Source of the DNA: Phialocephala subalpina
Taxonomy: Eukaryota; Ascomycota; Leotiomycetes; Helotiales; Mollisiaceae
Reading direction: 5' to 3'
Assembly: GCA_900073065.1 (NCBI GenBank)
Contig: FJOG01000014.1
Span: forward strand, 670,803 to 734,802
Length of the DNA stretch: 64,000 nucleotides
Made by a program: the position numbers and the translations under genes
Part shown: positions 1-11,347 of the stretch, one piece after another
Position numbering within the stretch: the first letter of the stretch is position 1
How the letters are laid out: the number at the start of each line of letters is the position of its first letter
The notes under the pieces: model-generated
Database searches by the model: none
What the model saw: the letters and a program-made list of their open reading frames with translations, nothing else
What the model was told of the DNA's origin: nothing

Positions 1-249
1 CTCACCAAGTGTCGTGCAAGACTTTCTCATGGTGACACGACCAAGAGGGGAAGGCAAAATGGGTATAAGAAATGAGCCTTCCTTCAAAATTTGCTACCCC
101 AGACAATTCTTCACTCACCATCAAGCAATAACATCACAGCTTTTTTCTTCGAACACTTCTCAAGAGCCCTACGCCATCTTTCATACAGCTTTATAGCTAC
201 CATTCACATATTCCGACTCGACATCAACAACTTCTTCAACCTCACAAAA

Positions 250-696
250 ATGCCTTCCCACTACCAAGTCACCGAGCCACACCCAACTGTCTCTTCATAC
301 GCAAGGACAGGCAGAGGAGGAGCAGGCAACACCTTTAAGGCACCCAAGACCTCCAACGGCAGCACAGCCAAGGGTCCCGCCTCTCTCTTCGAACACGGTC
401 TCCCAGCATCCTCATCCAAGTTCAGCTCAGGCCGTGGCGGAGCAGGAAATATTCACGCACCCTCCGAGCGAGCTATCTTCTCCTTCGACGAAGAGCTTGC
501 CCTCCAATCCACCCGAGAGCAAAGAGCACACGAAGGTGCGGTCTGGCACGTCGGCCGAGGAGGAGCAGGAAACTGGGCTACTGAGCGTCCATCATCTGGT
601 CGCAAGGACTCTACTTCCTCTGGCGAAAGCAATGGAAGCGTAAGCCGACCCAACTTCTTTGACCGCCTTAGCTCTACCTTTGAACGTCGACACTAA
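250..696 (+). CDS. PAR32/DUF3602-like GRGGAGN-repeat protein
   Basis: Single-exon frame of 148 residues. It carries three exact copies of the heptad GRGGAGN at about residues 21-27, 61-67 and 102-108, joined by Ser/Thr/Pro-rich low-complexity linkers. This repeat is the hallmark of the fungal DUF3602 family, which includes yeast Par32, a phosphoprotein that controls ammonium permeases under TORC1. The start was set at 250 because the repeat-bearing protein begins naturally there; the same frame is open back to an ATG at 91, but that extension lies in a pyrimidine-rich stretch that looks like 5' leader. No membrane segment or signal peptide is visible. A role in nitrogen signalling is inferred from the family only. 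Confidence 0.85.
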   Translation: MPSHYQVTEPHPTVSSYARTGRGGAGNTFKAPKTSNGSTAKGPASLFEHGLPASSSKFSSGRGGAGNIHAPSERAIFSFDEELALQSTREQRAHEGAVWHVGRGGAGNWATERPSSGRKDSTSSGESNGSVSRPNFFDRLSSTFERRH

Positions 697-3600
697 ACCG
701 TTCAATAGCCACGCTATTGAGCGTTTCGAACATCACATCATTGTCAGCGACACGGCGTACTTCACGGTTTTGATCTTTACGGCATGGTGGGACATCATCA
801 TTATCGAGCGGGCTGGTTCTTGATTCCTGCTTCTCATCATTGATGATCACGACCTCACCTCTCTTCTTACGGCGCGACGAAGCTAAGAAAGAAAAAAAGT
901 TCTTGTCAGCGACATGCATTACAACGGCGTTCACGGTCTTCATTTGAGACTTGTTTTATTCTGGATTTTGTTTTTGGGTTTGGTGGGGAGAAATTCGGAA
1001 ACGGGAAAAAAGCTTTGGGACCTCAGGCGGATGCTGGCTGGTAGATTCCAGACCGTCCTGGTGATTTTTGATCTCTTCCTTTGTCAATTGCGGACACAGC
1101 GAGCGATTCATGTATACCCCACACTTTTTGAAAACTATACCCGGCATATTTATTGTCATGTTTTTTTGTATTGCATAGCATTGGTTGGAGAGGGGAAAGG
1201 ATTATTGCATAGCGATACAGTAGCTACCTACTTAATATGAGTATTCATATCGTCTTCAAACATGATATTTTGGTATTGTCGCGGTGACTTGACTCGTGAA
1301 TTACTGGAAGAAGTCAATAAGGTGCTCCGGCATCCATCAAGGTACTCGAAGTTGCCTGGTCGTCAATTGTGGTATTGGATCATCGGTCAACAAGTTGACG
1401 ACATGTGGCTCTCCCAATGTGAACAACAAGTGATACAGGACAGAGCAGCATGAATATCTACAAACAGGAGGTATTTTGGGCTTTTAGTTTGTTTGGCACA
1501 GTAGCAGTATTCAGAAGCTTATGTACCGGTTCAACTCAAATCCTCAGCAGTGAGGTTCATCGCTGCAATTTTTGATAATATTCCCCAAATTTCTGATATT
1601 TCTTGTATCTCGCCCATCTCACTTCTCAGCACCCTTCGCATCTCACTAACGCCCAACTGCGCTCAACACCCACCGCAAACCCCTTTTCCAGACCCCGAGG
1701 AAAAGGGCGGCCTCCTAGCCTACGACATGCAACAGATCCCCCTCGTGTCACATCGCCCAGCCACCACCGACGGGATCATCAACCAGTCCCCTGCACCATG
1801 TGTCAAAAAGTCTTCCTCCCAGAAGGAGAGAGGAAATTTTTAGTGCTTGGGGAGGTAAAAGTGGCGGTAGGCATGAGGCTTCGAAGGGTTTGGCAAGCCA
1901 CGATGCCGTAAGAGAAATTGGCGGAGTAATGCGGGGAAGGCGTAAGGGGAGGGTTGTGTTACGTGATGGATTTTTTTGGTTGGGGATGTTGGAGGTTTGG
2001 ATGATGTCGTATTTCGTTTGAGAGAAAGGGATTATAGGATTTGGGGTTTGGGGTTTGGGGTTTGGGATTTGAGAGGTGATCGGCGTGGTGCTACTTGTGC
2101 GGATGAGGCATATGGTGGGAGAGTGTTTGCTGTTGCGTTGGTGCTGATGCAGAGGAAAATGTACCTCCCTGGATGGTAGATTTGTGAAGCATGAGTGTGC
2201 GAAAAGAAGAAAACAAATTCGAGGGGCTTTTGAGAAAGGAAGATCTTGCTGAAGCTGTGAATACGATCACCTCTTCTTGATGAAATCAAAGAAGAAGTCG
2301 GGCAGATTACACAGCCGGGGTACGTCCGGGGAAGGATGCCAAGGACGACTGCCTCTAGGTGGTGTTCTTAACTCAGAGGCTGAGCCATGTTTGCAAAAGC
2401 CAGGGCTTCAAAGCAGACACCGAGGAAATGAACACGGGCGATATACGCAAGGGATATCAGACCCCGAGGGAATCGTCAGGAATTCGACATGCAACAAAAA
2501 TGTACGACAGACCCCGAACCAGACAACTAGACAGAAGATGGATCTGAGCTGAGTCTTCTTCACCCACTTATATCTTCGGTGCACCGAGAGTGATGATAGA
2601 AGAATTCACGACGCACCATGACCCGCAGCCTGAACCTTGAGGCTAGTTTCTATATCTTGCAGGCTCGGAGCTTTTGTCGGCAGGCTAGAGATCGTGAAGA
2701 TATTAAGTCGCATGCCGATGATACATGTTGTTTCAATCCAACGATCTTCTGGGAACCAGGCTATTTTCATATCTCAGATGTCGATCCCTTTTCGAAGATA
2801 TTGAGAGCGCTCGGCACATCTCATAGACATGTCCGATTGCTCATTACATTTTCAGCATCAACTACGAGATGAGAATATGCACAGAGCTTCGAATATGAGT
2901 AAGATATACAACTGAACAGCAATTTCCTCCGCATCTTGACAGAAGACTGAACACTGATAAAAACGGAGAGTCATGTGACCTGTATTCAGCAAACTCTCAA
3001 TCTCAGCCTTGCCTAGGCTTTCTCGGTCAATGTCTCTGAGTAAGGATAACTGTTAGTTAATATTATGACCCTTCGATGTATGCAGTATCTCGGGCTTCTC
3101 GAATGTCCCGTCAAGGCTGGGAGATTGAAAACTCGGATTACCACCTAACGTGGATATGACAAAGAGTGCAATATATTGAGGATCTATTGACCGAAGCATA
3201 CTCAGACGGAGACTCCTGTAGCGGTTACAAGTAAGAATGCCACGACTGAGTCGAATGAAGCTCACATGAACAACTGACATAGCTGGAGAAGATGAATTAG
3301 GGAAAAAATGGGAGTGTTTCTAAGGTCGTTGCTTGCAATAGCTTATGAATCCAATAAAACAAAATATCAACACATATCCAAGGCAATTCGATCGCAGGTA
3401 ACATTAAATGCTTCTGAAATGTGAGGCTGATAAATTTTGAAGAGTCTGATTGTGGCAGAAGGAAGAGGATGTCGGGCCAATTAGGAAATCTCGCCTAATA
3501 GTTACATGGGTAGCTGTAATTCTCCTTGAGCGTGCAGCGCGTTGTCCGTGCAAGTGGTTTTTAGGAACGCGCGAACATCAGAAACCGCAACGACAAACAC

Positions 3601-3729
3601 GCCTCTTCCGCCTTCAAACCCTAATCGACGCTCCTTCTCCCTCTCGGCCGCCTCCTAACACAACCTCCTCCGTCCCTTTTCTTCCCTCAACACGCCTGAG
3701 CTCTTCTAGGAGCTCGTCCTACCTCAAAC
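697..3729. other. Intergenic region without a convincing gene
   Basis: About 3 kb between the PAR32-like gene and ARP1. Short open frames occur on both strands, but none shows a family motif, a good intron structure or coherent composition. A G-rich minisatellite sits at about 2038-2070. The last 150 bases before 3730 are pyrimidine-rich and look like the ARP1 promoter or leader. Confidence 0.6.
2038..2070. repeat. TTTGGGG minisatellite
   Basis: Four to five head-to-tail copies of the heptamer TTTGGGG, the last one degraded. It resembles a telomere-type repeat in composition, but the unit is not the usual fungal TTAGGG. It lies in an otherwise featureless intergenic region. Confidence 0.8.
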
Positions 3730-5065
3730 ATGGCCGACACCCTCCACAATGCACCCATAGTCCTCGACAACGGCTCTGGTACTATACGCGCAGGTTTTGC
3801 AGGCGATGATCTTCCAAAATGCTTCTTTCCTTCGTTTGTCGGACGACCGAAGCATCTACGAGTGCTGGCTGGCGCATTAGAAGGCGACGTGTTTATTGGA
3901 CAGAGAGCACAGGAGTTAAGAGGGCTGTTAAAGATCAATTATCCTTTGGAGCATGGCATTGTGACGGATTGGGATGACATGGAGAGAATATGGGAGTGGG
4001 TATACGGAGAAGGACTCAAGACTTTGAGTGAGGAGGTAAGTTAGCTTCATTGCTTCAGGGATAGAAGCTTGCATTGGTTTGGAAATGGAAGAAGAGAACA
4101 GGAGGCTGATGTTTTGATCTGCAGCACCCAGTCTTATTAACAGAACCACCTCTCAATCCACGAAGTAACCGCGACACAGCCGCTCAAATCCTATTCGAAA
4201 CCTTCAACGTTCCCGCAATCTACACCTCAATCCAAGCTGTTCTCTCATTATACGCTTCTGGTCGGACAACAGGAATAGTTCTTGATGCAGGAGATGGAGT
4301 TTCACACGCTGTACCAGTCTATGAAGGTTTTGCTATGCCGAGTTCAATACGAAGGATAGATGTTGCTGGACGAGATGTCACAGAATACATGCAGCTACTG
4401 TTACGGAAATCTGGCTATGTCTTTCACACAAGTGCTGAAAAAGAGGTTGTGAGGATGATCAAGGAGAAAGTCAGCTACGTGGCATCAGATCCTAAAAAGG
4501 AAGAGAAAGAGTGGGCTGGTGCAGCAGGCAAGATGGATGGCAAAGTGGTGGAATATGCTCTACCAGATGGGAATAAGATCAAGGCAAGCTCACCAAATCG
4601 CTGTGTCTGAGCATGATGCTAATAATTGCAGGTTGGCGCAGAACGTTTCCGTGCCCCAGAAATCCTCTTCGATCCTGAAATTATCGGTCTCGAATATCCA
4701 GGCATACATCAAATTGTTGTGGACGCCATCAACAGAACAGATTTGGACCTCAGAAAAGCGCTATTCGGCAATATCGTCTTGTCAGGAGGCAGCACATTAA
4801 CGAAGGGCTTCGGAGACAGATTACTGCACGAAGTACAAAGACTAGCGGTCAAGGATATGAGGATCAAGATCTTTGCTCCTCCAGAGAGGAAATACTCGAC
4901 TTGGATTGGAGGCAGTATTCTGGCGGGTTTGAGCACATTCAGAAAGGTATGCGGGCACTGTCTCGGGATTCTTAAAGAATTGGGAAGCTAACAAGTGAGT
5001 AGATGTGGGTCAGCGTCGACGACTGGCACGAGAATCCGGACATCATCCATACGAAATTCACATAA
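3730..5065 (+). CDS. ARP1: Actin-related protein 1 (centractin), dynactin filament subunit
   Basis: Four exons: 3730-4035, 4125-4583, 4632-4946 and 5003-5065, all joined in phase 0, giving 380 residues, the usual ARP1 length. Actin-fold signatures are visible: the first phosphate loop ([16 protein letters not shown], about residues 11-26), the second nucleotide loop ([16 protein letters not shown]) in exon 2, GAERFRAPE and [15 protein letters not shown] in exon 3, and the ARP1-like end [14 protein letters not shown] in exon 4. ARP1 forms the short filament of dynactin, the dynein activator used for nuclear and organelle transport in hyphae. Introns 1 and 3 are GT-AG; intron 2 (4584-4631, 48 nt) starts with GC (AAG|GCAAGC) and has a GCTAAT branch site just before its acceptor. 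Conventional actin is less likely because of the divergent loops and C terminus. Confidence 0.93.
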
Positions 5066-6280
5066 AGTTCCTCCACTTCACGGGGAGGTTGACCACCCAC
5101 CCAAAAGCCTCTGGGCTGGGTTACATCAAATCCACCAGATGATCGCTCGACCGCTATCACAATCACAAATCAATACCAGAACTCCCACATGCACGCATTC
5201 TACCCGCCTTGGTTCTATCAAGAACCGAATTCAATTTCCTGGCATTTTGGCACCTTGCTTGCACATCTGGAGTTTCTTTTGTAGGTATCAGCCTATTCTA
5301 TTGGAAGGCCAGAAAGGAAGAGCACGGATTATGGTATGGGTTACGGAACAGAGGAAAGGGATCTATGACTGTACAAAAGTTGTGTAAGAGAGTGTTATCA
5401 ATGATACCCATCAATGCCTGTATTTGCTTCTTCTGTGTCTCTCGTGCTATAATATGATGTAATTTAGGTGATGTAGATATTGTTTTAATAGACCAATTTT
5501 CGGTCATCCATACCCAACACTAACAAACCAAGTCAAAAGTTGCTTCCGAGAGTGTGTTGCCATCTCACAAATTTCAAAACTCTCGTCCAGGCAATGTAAA
5601 CAACTAAGAGATGGGAGAAACCCCCTTACCGCGTTTTCTCTGAACCCGGCGTGCTACAGCCAATGTCCGAAAAGTGACAGACCCTTTCAGGAGCGGTGAG
5701 AGAATATATGCCACAAGTTAAACCCAGACAATAATGACGAAGCTACAGCCACAAAACACCTCCATCTGCTACCAGAACTTCATACCTATTGCAAGGCTGC
5801 AGCCTCAACCCCTTCTCAACCATCTGCTACCACAACTTGATGCCCAGTACATCATACCAACTAAGTCGGTACAAGATTTTCACGAAACACAATCACCTCA
5901 AAGCAACAAACAAGACGTTGATATGCAGTTTCATCGCTCAGCCGAAGATCCATTCAAGCTCTCAAAAAATACAAATGCCGATGTCCCCAAAAATGCAACG
6001 CTCGCGCATCTTGACCCCTTCTCCATCCCATCCATACCCTGGCGAAAAGGGGAATCATTATCATATCCGTATCAGCGTGCTGTCCTTCCAAAAAGTGCCT
6101 CGTAAATCAAAGCAAAGCAGACAATCCCCCTTCCTTCATCTATCGTGGCACCATATCATACTGTTCCCTCGTGCAGACCAAGTCCTAGACGCCATCCCAA
6201 TGCACCATCTACCCAACCCAAACGCCAAACTGTGCAAGATGCCGATGCCCAAGTAATCATATCACACAACCTCCACTCCT
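5066..6280. other. Intergenic region between convergent genes
   Basis: The 3' ends of ARP1 (+) and the Tcp11-type gene (-) face each other here. The stretch 5730-6250 is CA-rich with overlapping plus-strand open frames of low complexity that resemble no known protein. I see no gene, RNA or repeat. Confidence 0.55.
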
Positions 6281-9280
6281 CTAAGTGGAAGCCTCCGCAT
6301 CCGCCTCAACCTTCTTAGCCACAACCTCATACCAAACACCATGACTCTCTCTATCCAAACTCCCCACCTTCGAAACCTCCTCCACGATCGCCCCAACCTT
6401 ATGCACAAACTCCGGTAGTCCCTTCCCAGCAAGATCCTCACTCGCTGTGCTCGCGCTCTTAACCTTCTCCTTCTCCGTATTAGCCGCTAGACGAGCAAAG
6501 ATATGTCCCCTTAGTCTCGTCATCAAGAGCCTCATAACCGGATCCCGTAATTCCGTTGTGCCAGTAGAGATCGAGGCAGATGCAGAAACAATCCGAGAAA
6601 CTAGTTCTCTGATGTGATTCTTTGTTGCAGCTGGCATGGAACGCGAGGACTCGAGAGCAGCTTGGATCCCTTGGCCTGCTTGTTCGGGCGTTTTGGAGCT
6701 TTCGAGGACGGTGATGACGCGGCTGGCTTCGACTTTCCATTGGCTGCGGACGTCGCGCTTGAGGAGGTTCTTGCATTGTAGGAGGATGGCGCCGGCGGTG
6801 ACGATGCGGAGGAGATCTGCTCGGATGCGGGTGATGCGCTTGGAGTCGAGGAGTAAAGTCTCTGGAATTGGGATTGAGGTATCGAGGGAAGTGAAGACAT
6901 CTACGAGCATTTGCGAGTATATCTTTTCCGGTGTTGGTCTGCTTCTGGACAGATTGACGTTCTCGGGGTCCCGTTTTGCCGCTTCAGTAAGAACCTTCGC
7001 CCTGGCTTCTCGCCATGCATTCTCGGTCGCTGACAGGTCGTTTGAGGTTTCTTCCAAGAACTGCCCGAACGAAGCCGTCTCGTATCCTATAGCATTCTTG
7101 ACAACAGTCGCTGATGCTTGCTGCAGCATGAAGTTGGCATAGTCAAGTTGCATGAGCTCGATACCATGCATCAATGCCTGCAAGCGATCGACAACATCAC
7201 CACCTTGCATCTTGTTCTCCACGATGTCCTTGATCTCTGCGTCTCTGAAAGGCGCACATAGGCGAGGAAGAAGGCTTGCCATGAAGGAGAAGAACTTCTC
7301 GTAAGAAAAGGAACCACCTTGAAGCTCACGAGCCACGACATCGTTATCCAAAGCTTCCCCAATCAGAGTATGCATCGAATTGCCTTCTTTAAGTAGCTGT
7401 TGCAGGCGAGTTCTGATGTTTTCGGCCATAGCAAGAATCCAGGGATCGCTGTTCCCCGTTGCAACGTCTTGACGCATACTATTGAAGACGGCTTGCATGA
7501 TGGCACTCTTCTCCTCGAACGCATCTTCCTCGATTCTGTACTCTCGGTTGACGGCAAGTTCATGGGTAACGACTCTGTTTGGTGGTAGAAGTGGTCTAGC
7601 AACACGGAGCTCGTCGGCATGAGAATGTTGGGATTTGCGGGGTGTAGGGGGTGGTGTGAGGGTTTGTAAATGCGAGGTGACAGTTTGTTCAGATGCTGAG
7701 AGATCCACAAGAGGTGGTTCATCGGTCGGCGGAGAACCTGCGGCACGAGGTCGAGAATCTCCTGCAGGTTTCTTCGCTGCCCTCGCTTTTCGTGCCTCTC
7801 GAATCGCGTTGGTGATCAACTTCTTTCCTTCTTGTGCACCGGCAAGTCGTTTAATTCTGACCATTAGCTTGAGTTGGTTCTCCCGGATACCATCACGATA
7901 TGAGTCGGTAACAGCCTCCACAGTACTGTCCTTGACAGACTGCCAGATAGAATCTAGCTCAACAAATTGCAGTACCATCATATCAATGAGTGTACTGGAA
8001 TCCCGAGCTTTCCATGCAATGAATGCGTTGAAGAAACCTGCATACACCTCCGACAGATTGGTCAGCTGTCCTGGAGGCGGGGTATAATTGTTCGCAGCGT
8101 TCAACCGTGACAAGACATTCTCAAAAGAGATAAGCAAATCCCGGGCCTTGGCTACAAGGTCCTGCAACTGTGGATTAGCTAGATCATCTCGTCTCATTGG
8201 CAACGCTCCCACCTGCTGCTGCTCCCGGTTGTCCCCTTTACTACTTAGGACTTGAGTCGGGTGTCCAAGAATAAGAAATGCGCTCAGGAAAGTCCGGACA
8301 GCGGTCATTTCGTTGACCGAGCCTGTCTCCCCTTCCTTCAAGCCACAAATACGGAGAATTTGTGCGGTTGCCACTAGGACTCTCTCCTGAGCCAGTAGAT
8401 CAACCACAGCCTCGAACGAGGTATCACGGACGCTGTCAATCGTAAGACCTAGCGCAGCGAACCCCTTCACAACTTTCCACCTCTGGTGTATCCTCCACTT
8501 CTGCTGGATACGAGAAGCGGCCGTCGCCTCACTGATTGTCTCACGAATAGCTGGCATCGGCGAGCTGCTCTTCCTAGGCTGACTCAAGGATCGCCCTCTC
8601 TTGTTGTTCCTGTTCAGAAATTCCCCTCTTCTCCTCTCTGCCTCAGCAAGCTTCTCTTCCATCTCCCTTCGAAGTTTCTTGCCTTCCGCCTCTCTCTTCT
8701 CCTTCATGCTCTCCGCTACGCCTTTCGCTCTCCTCACTTCCTCTGCACATGCTGCCACGATCTCTGCGAGATTCTTTTCCCTAGCCTGCTGCGCAGCCAG
8801 TGCTCTCTCTTCGCTGTTTGTGGTGCTTCTGGGTGCCGTCTTAGCAAGGGCTGCTCTTAGTCTGACTTTCTCTGCATGTGCTGCTCGGTCTGCCAACCTC
8901 GCCTTCCGGTCCTCGATGATCGAGGCACGGCGCAGGTGCTGTGCGATATAGTTACTCTGAACTTCGCCATGGCGATTCGACGTATGTGACTGGTGTGAGT
9001 GGGCGGAGGATATAGAATTGCGACGGGAGGACGCGGCAGAGGACTTGCGGCGGTTTGTCGAGGGGCGGTAGAAACGCGCTGCAATTCGAGGAGGGGGAGT
9101 ATGTATTCGGAGGCCGTTTGACTCTTCTGTAATCAAATCTAAGTCGCCGTCTTCGGGAATATCGGCTGCTGGATGTCCTGTTGACTCCGCCAGGTTGCGA
9201 TCTGGGTCGCTGAGGTCGTCTGAAGCGCGTCGCATCATGAAGGTTGTATGCACGAAAGAGGAATGTATATGTGGTGGCAA
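6281..9280 (-). CDS. Tcp11/SOK1-domain protein with IQ motif
   Basis: Uninterrupted frame of 999 residues. The order is a disordered Ser/Arg-rich N terminus (1-115), a strongly charged coiled-coil segment (about 120-225), an IQ-type motif (ASRIQQKWR, about 255-263), and a helical Tcp11-like region in the second half, with a stretch around GIELMQLDYANFMLQ that matches the family's conserved core by eye. Yeast SOK1, a Tcp11 relative, is a high-copy suppressor of loss of cAMP-dependent kinase, so a link to PKA signalling is possible; calmodulin binding through the IQ motif is inference. The start at 9280 is the first ATG; the methionines at residues 15 and 16 are alternatives. No intron is needed to keep the frame open. 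Confidence 0.8.
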   Translation of the reverse strand: MPPHIHSSFVHTTFMMRRASDDLSDPDRNLAESTGHPAADIPEDGDLDLITEESNGLRIHTPPPRIAARFYRPSTNRRKSSAASSRRNSISSAHSHQSHTSNRHGEVQSNYIAQHLRRASIIEDRKARLADRAAHAEKVRLRAALAKTAPRSTTNSEERALAAQQAREKNLAEIVAACAEEVRRAKGVAESMKEKREAEGKKLRREMEEKLAEAERRRGEFLNRNNKRGRSLSQPRKSSSPMPAIRETISEATAASRIQQKWRIHQRWKVVKGFAALGLTIDSVRDTSFEAVVDLLAQERVLVATAQILRICGLKEGETGSVNEMTAVRTFLSAFLILGHPTQVLSSKGDNREQQQVGALPMRRDDLANPQLQDLVAKARDLLISFENVLSRLNAANNYTPPPGQLTNLSEVYAGFFNAFIAWKARDSSTLIDMMVLQFVELDSIWQSVKDSTVEAVTDSYRDGIRENQLKLMVRIKRLAGAQEGKKLITNAIREARKARAAKKPAGDSRPRAAGSPPTDEPPLVDLSASEQTVTSHLQTLTPPPTPRKSQHSHADELRVARPLLPPNRVVTHELAVNREYRIEEDAFEEKSAIMQAVFNSMRQDVATGNSDPWILAMAENIRTRLQQLLKEGNSMHTLIGEALDNDVVARELQGGSFSYEKFFSFMASLLPRLCAPFRDAEIKDIVENKMQGGDVVDRLQALMHGIELMQLDYANFMLQQASATVVKNAIGYETASFGQFLEETSNDLSATENAWREARAKVLTEAAKRDPENVNLSRSRPTPEKIYSQMLVDVFTSLDTSIPIPETLLLDSKRITRIRADLLRIVTAGAILLQCKNLLKRDVRSQWKVEASRVITVLESSKTPEQAGQGIQAALESSRSMPAATKNHIRELVSRIVSASASISTGTTELRDPVMRLLMTRLRGHIFARLAANTEKEKVKSASTASEDLAGKGLPEFVHKVGAIVEEVSKVGSLDRESHGVWYEVVAKKVEADAEAST

Positions 9281-11347
9281 GAGGTATTTGTTGTATTCTG
9301 TCTCCGCTGGTCGAAGTATGACGCTATCTACTGAAGATATGAGGTGTGAGTCGAAAATGAAGGTACTCTCCGTCCGTCGCGGATTGTTGATTGCAAGTGC
9401 AAAGTGGGGTATCGAAGTCGGACAATCAAGGCAACAGAACGCAATCAGTCAACAATCCTCGGCCTGTACAGAAAGGAATGCGTCAAGAAGTCAAAGGCAG
9501 AAATGGAGGAGGTTGGGTGGTTTGGAGTGAGATGTCGTAAGAGTCGAGTTGAGAAGCTTGCCAGAAGCTGGTTGCATGCGGGACATATAGCCTAGGCTGC
9601 TTTCGTTTAAGTGTCAGGATTACAGAGCAATATGAGATGACGAAGAAGCAACCAGAATCAATTTATACTTGCTTTTATTTTGCTATTCCTCCATCAGATG
9701 TGTGTCAAACACTCAAGCGTGACGGGCCTCCGTGATTCGAGTCTTGAAACTCGGCATGTGATACAAATGTGACTCTGGCGTTGTCTTGCCTTGGGAGGCT
9801 GGAGAGACGATTGTTTTGACGGCCACCGCCTTCCTTTTGCGTGTGATTTTTGTCCACCAAGCGCACCCAGCGTCATCGCAAGGAGATCATGACTGGAAAG
9901 GGTGAAGTTTCCGAACCATGACAACCTCGAAATAGATCCTCAGAAAATCATGGGGTAGCAATTTATACGAGACATCACGTGGGGTATGTCACTCACCTCA
10001 CCTGAGAGCAAATGAGAAATTCTCAGGACTCGAGCTTCATTTTGCAACTTTATTGCTCAGATTTTCACATCTGAATACTTTTTTGCTTTGCGATGTCAAG
10101 GTGTTGATAAGTTCTTGTGTAATCTTGAGTTTCGATCATCGATTCGAACTGAGTTGTCTCGGCCAAAAGGTGAGTCCTCAGTCCTTTGGCCTCTGTCATG
10201 TAGGAGCAGTGCAGTTCAACAGGACGAATGAATATATTCATTGATGTTGGTACACACCAGTACATCCTCTCACTCTTGAATTTGGTTGTCTCATTCACAC
10301 TGCATTTTGAGATCATAAGTTTTAGGCGCAATGTTGAGTTTCAGACTTCTCTGTTTTGGGTTCGAGAAGCAAATTTCATGACAGACATCGAACCTGTATA
10401 GTTTGCTTTCGAAGTCAGAATAAGCAATAGGACACCAAGTAAGCGATACACATCAAGACCTGCCAAAGAATTGCAACTTGCATGAAGACTTTGAGGAAAG
10501 CTTGAGTGCGCTTCGTAGATTCGAATATACCTTCCAGATTTGGAGATTGGGAAAACCTCTCATACTCCTTAATCCGGAGATCTCGATGTTTAAAAGATTT
10601 CGAATTACGGCTGCCTGGTAACAAGCAGCAGGGGAACATCACCAACAACACCCTCGACCAAAGGTCTCCGCCCACGCACGATAGTTAGCTTCATTCAGAC
10701 AGTCTCTTGTCGGTTGCATGCGAACGGGAAGTTGCCAGAAGTGAAGTGAGTTACGCTCTGATAGATTCGGAGGCTTTATAAGAGGCATTTGAGAGACGAC
10801 AGTATGAGACGGGTGAGACGAAAACTCAGACGGAATGCATCCGAGTATGTTTTCCAGATGAAACATAATTCATCCACATTGAGGTTTGAAGTGAAGAGGA
10901 ATACATACAAGAACTTAGAAGGTCTCAGCGGCATCAAAAAATACATAGCCATCATAATCATCTTGCAAACGTGAGCAATCGTGTATGGTACAGATGAGAA
11001 AAATTCCATTTGACTGAACCATCCATCTAACCCTTATCCAGCAATCGATGCCATCGCCATGGACACGACCTCCCAGTCCGATTTTCAAAATGATCTTGAA
11101 CGCCACGATTTCCCATTCCAGCTGGTGATGCAGTTCGCTGTAGCTTATGCAAAAAGTTGCAGAGAGGTAATTTAGAAGATAAGATACACACAATAAGAGT
11201 TAGTCGTTATATGTATCCTCTTTTCCTTTCCCATCACAAAAGAAGAAGAATGTCCAAAGAACAAAATAAATCTAAGAACAAGAATATAGAAGTTTCATCC
11301 CCTCATCAACCCAATTCCATCCGGCTCAAATCCTCCAAACGGAAGAT
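9281..11347. other. Intergenic region, nothing recognised
   Basis: About 2 kb between the start of the Tcp11-type gene and the end of the wall-protein gene, both on the minus strand. The first few hundred bases should hold the Tcp11 gene promoter. Open frames are short (up to about 110 codons) and lack family motifs. No RNA gene or repeat was found. Confidence 0.55.

Noticed and set aside
91..249. N-terminal extension of the PAR32-like frame from the ATG at 91
   Set aside because: The extra residues derive from pyrimidine-rich leader sequence and show no family likeness; the ATG at 250 gives a normal DUF3602-type start.
5734..6256. Two overlapping plus-strand frames of 123 and 155 codons
   Set aside because: CA-rich low-complexity sequence, no motif, located in a convergent 3' region.
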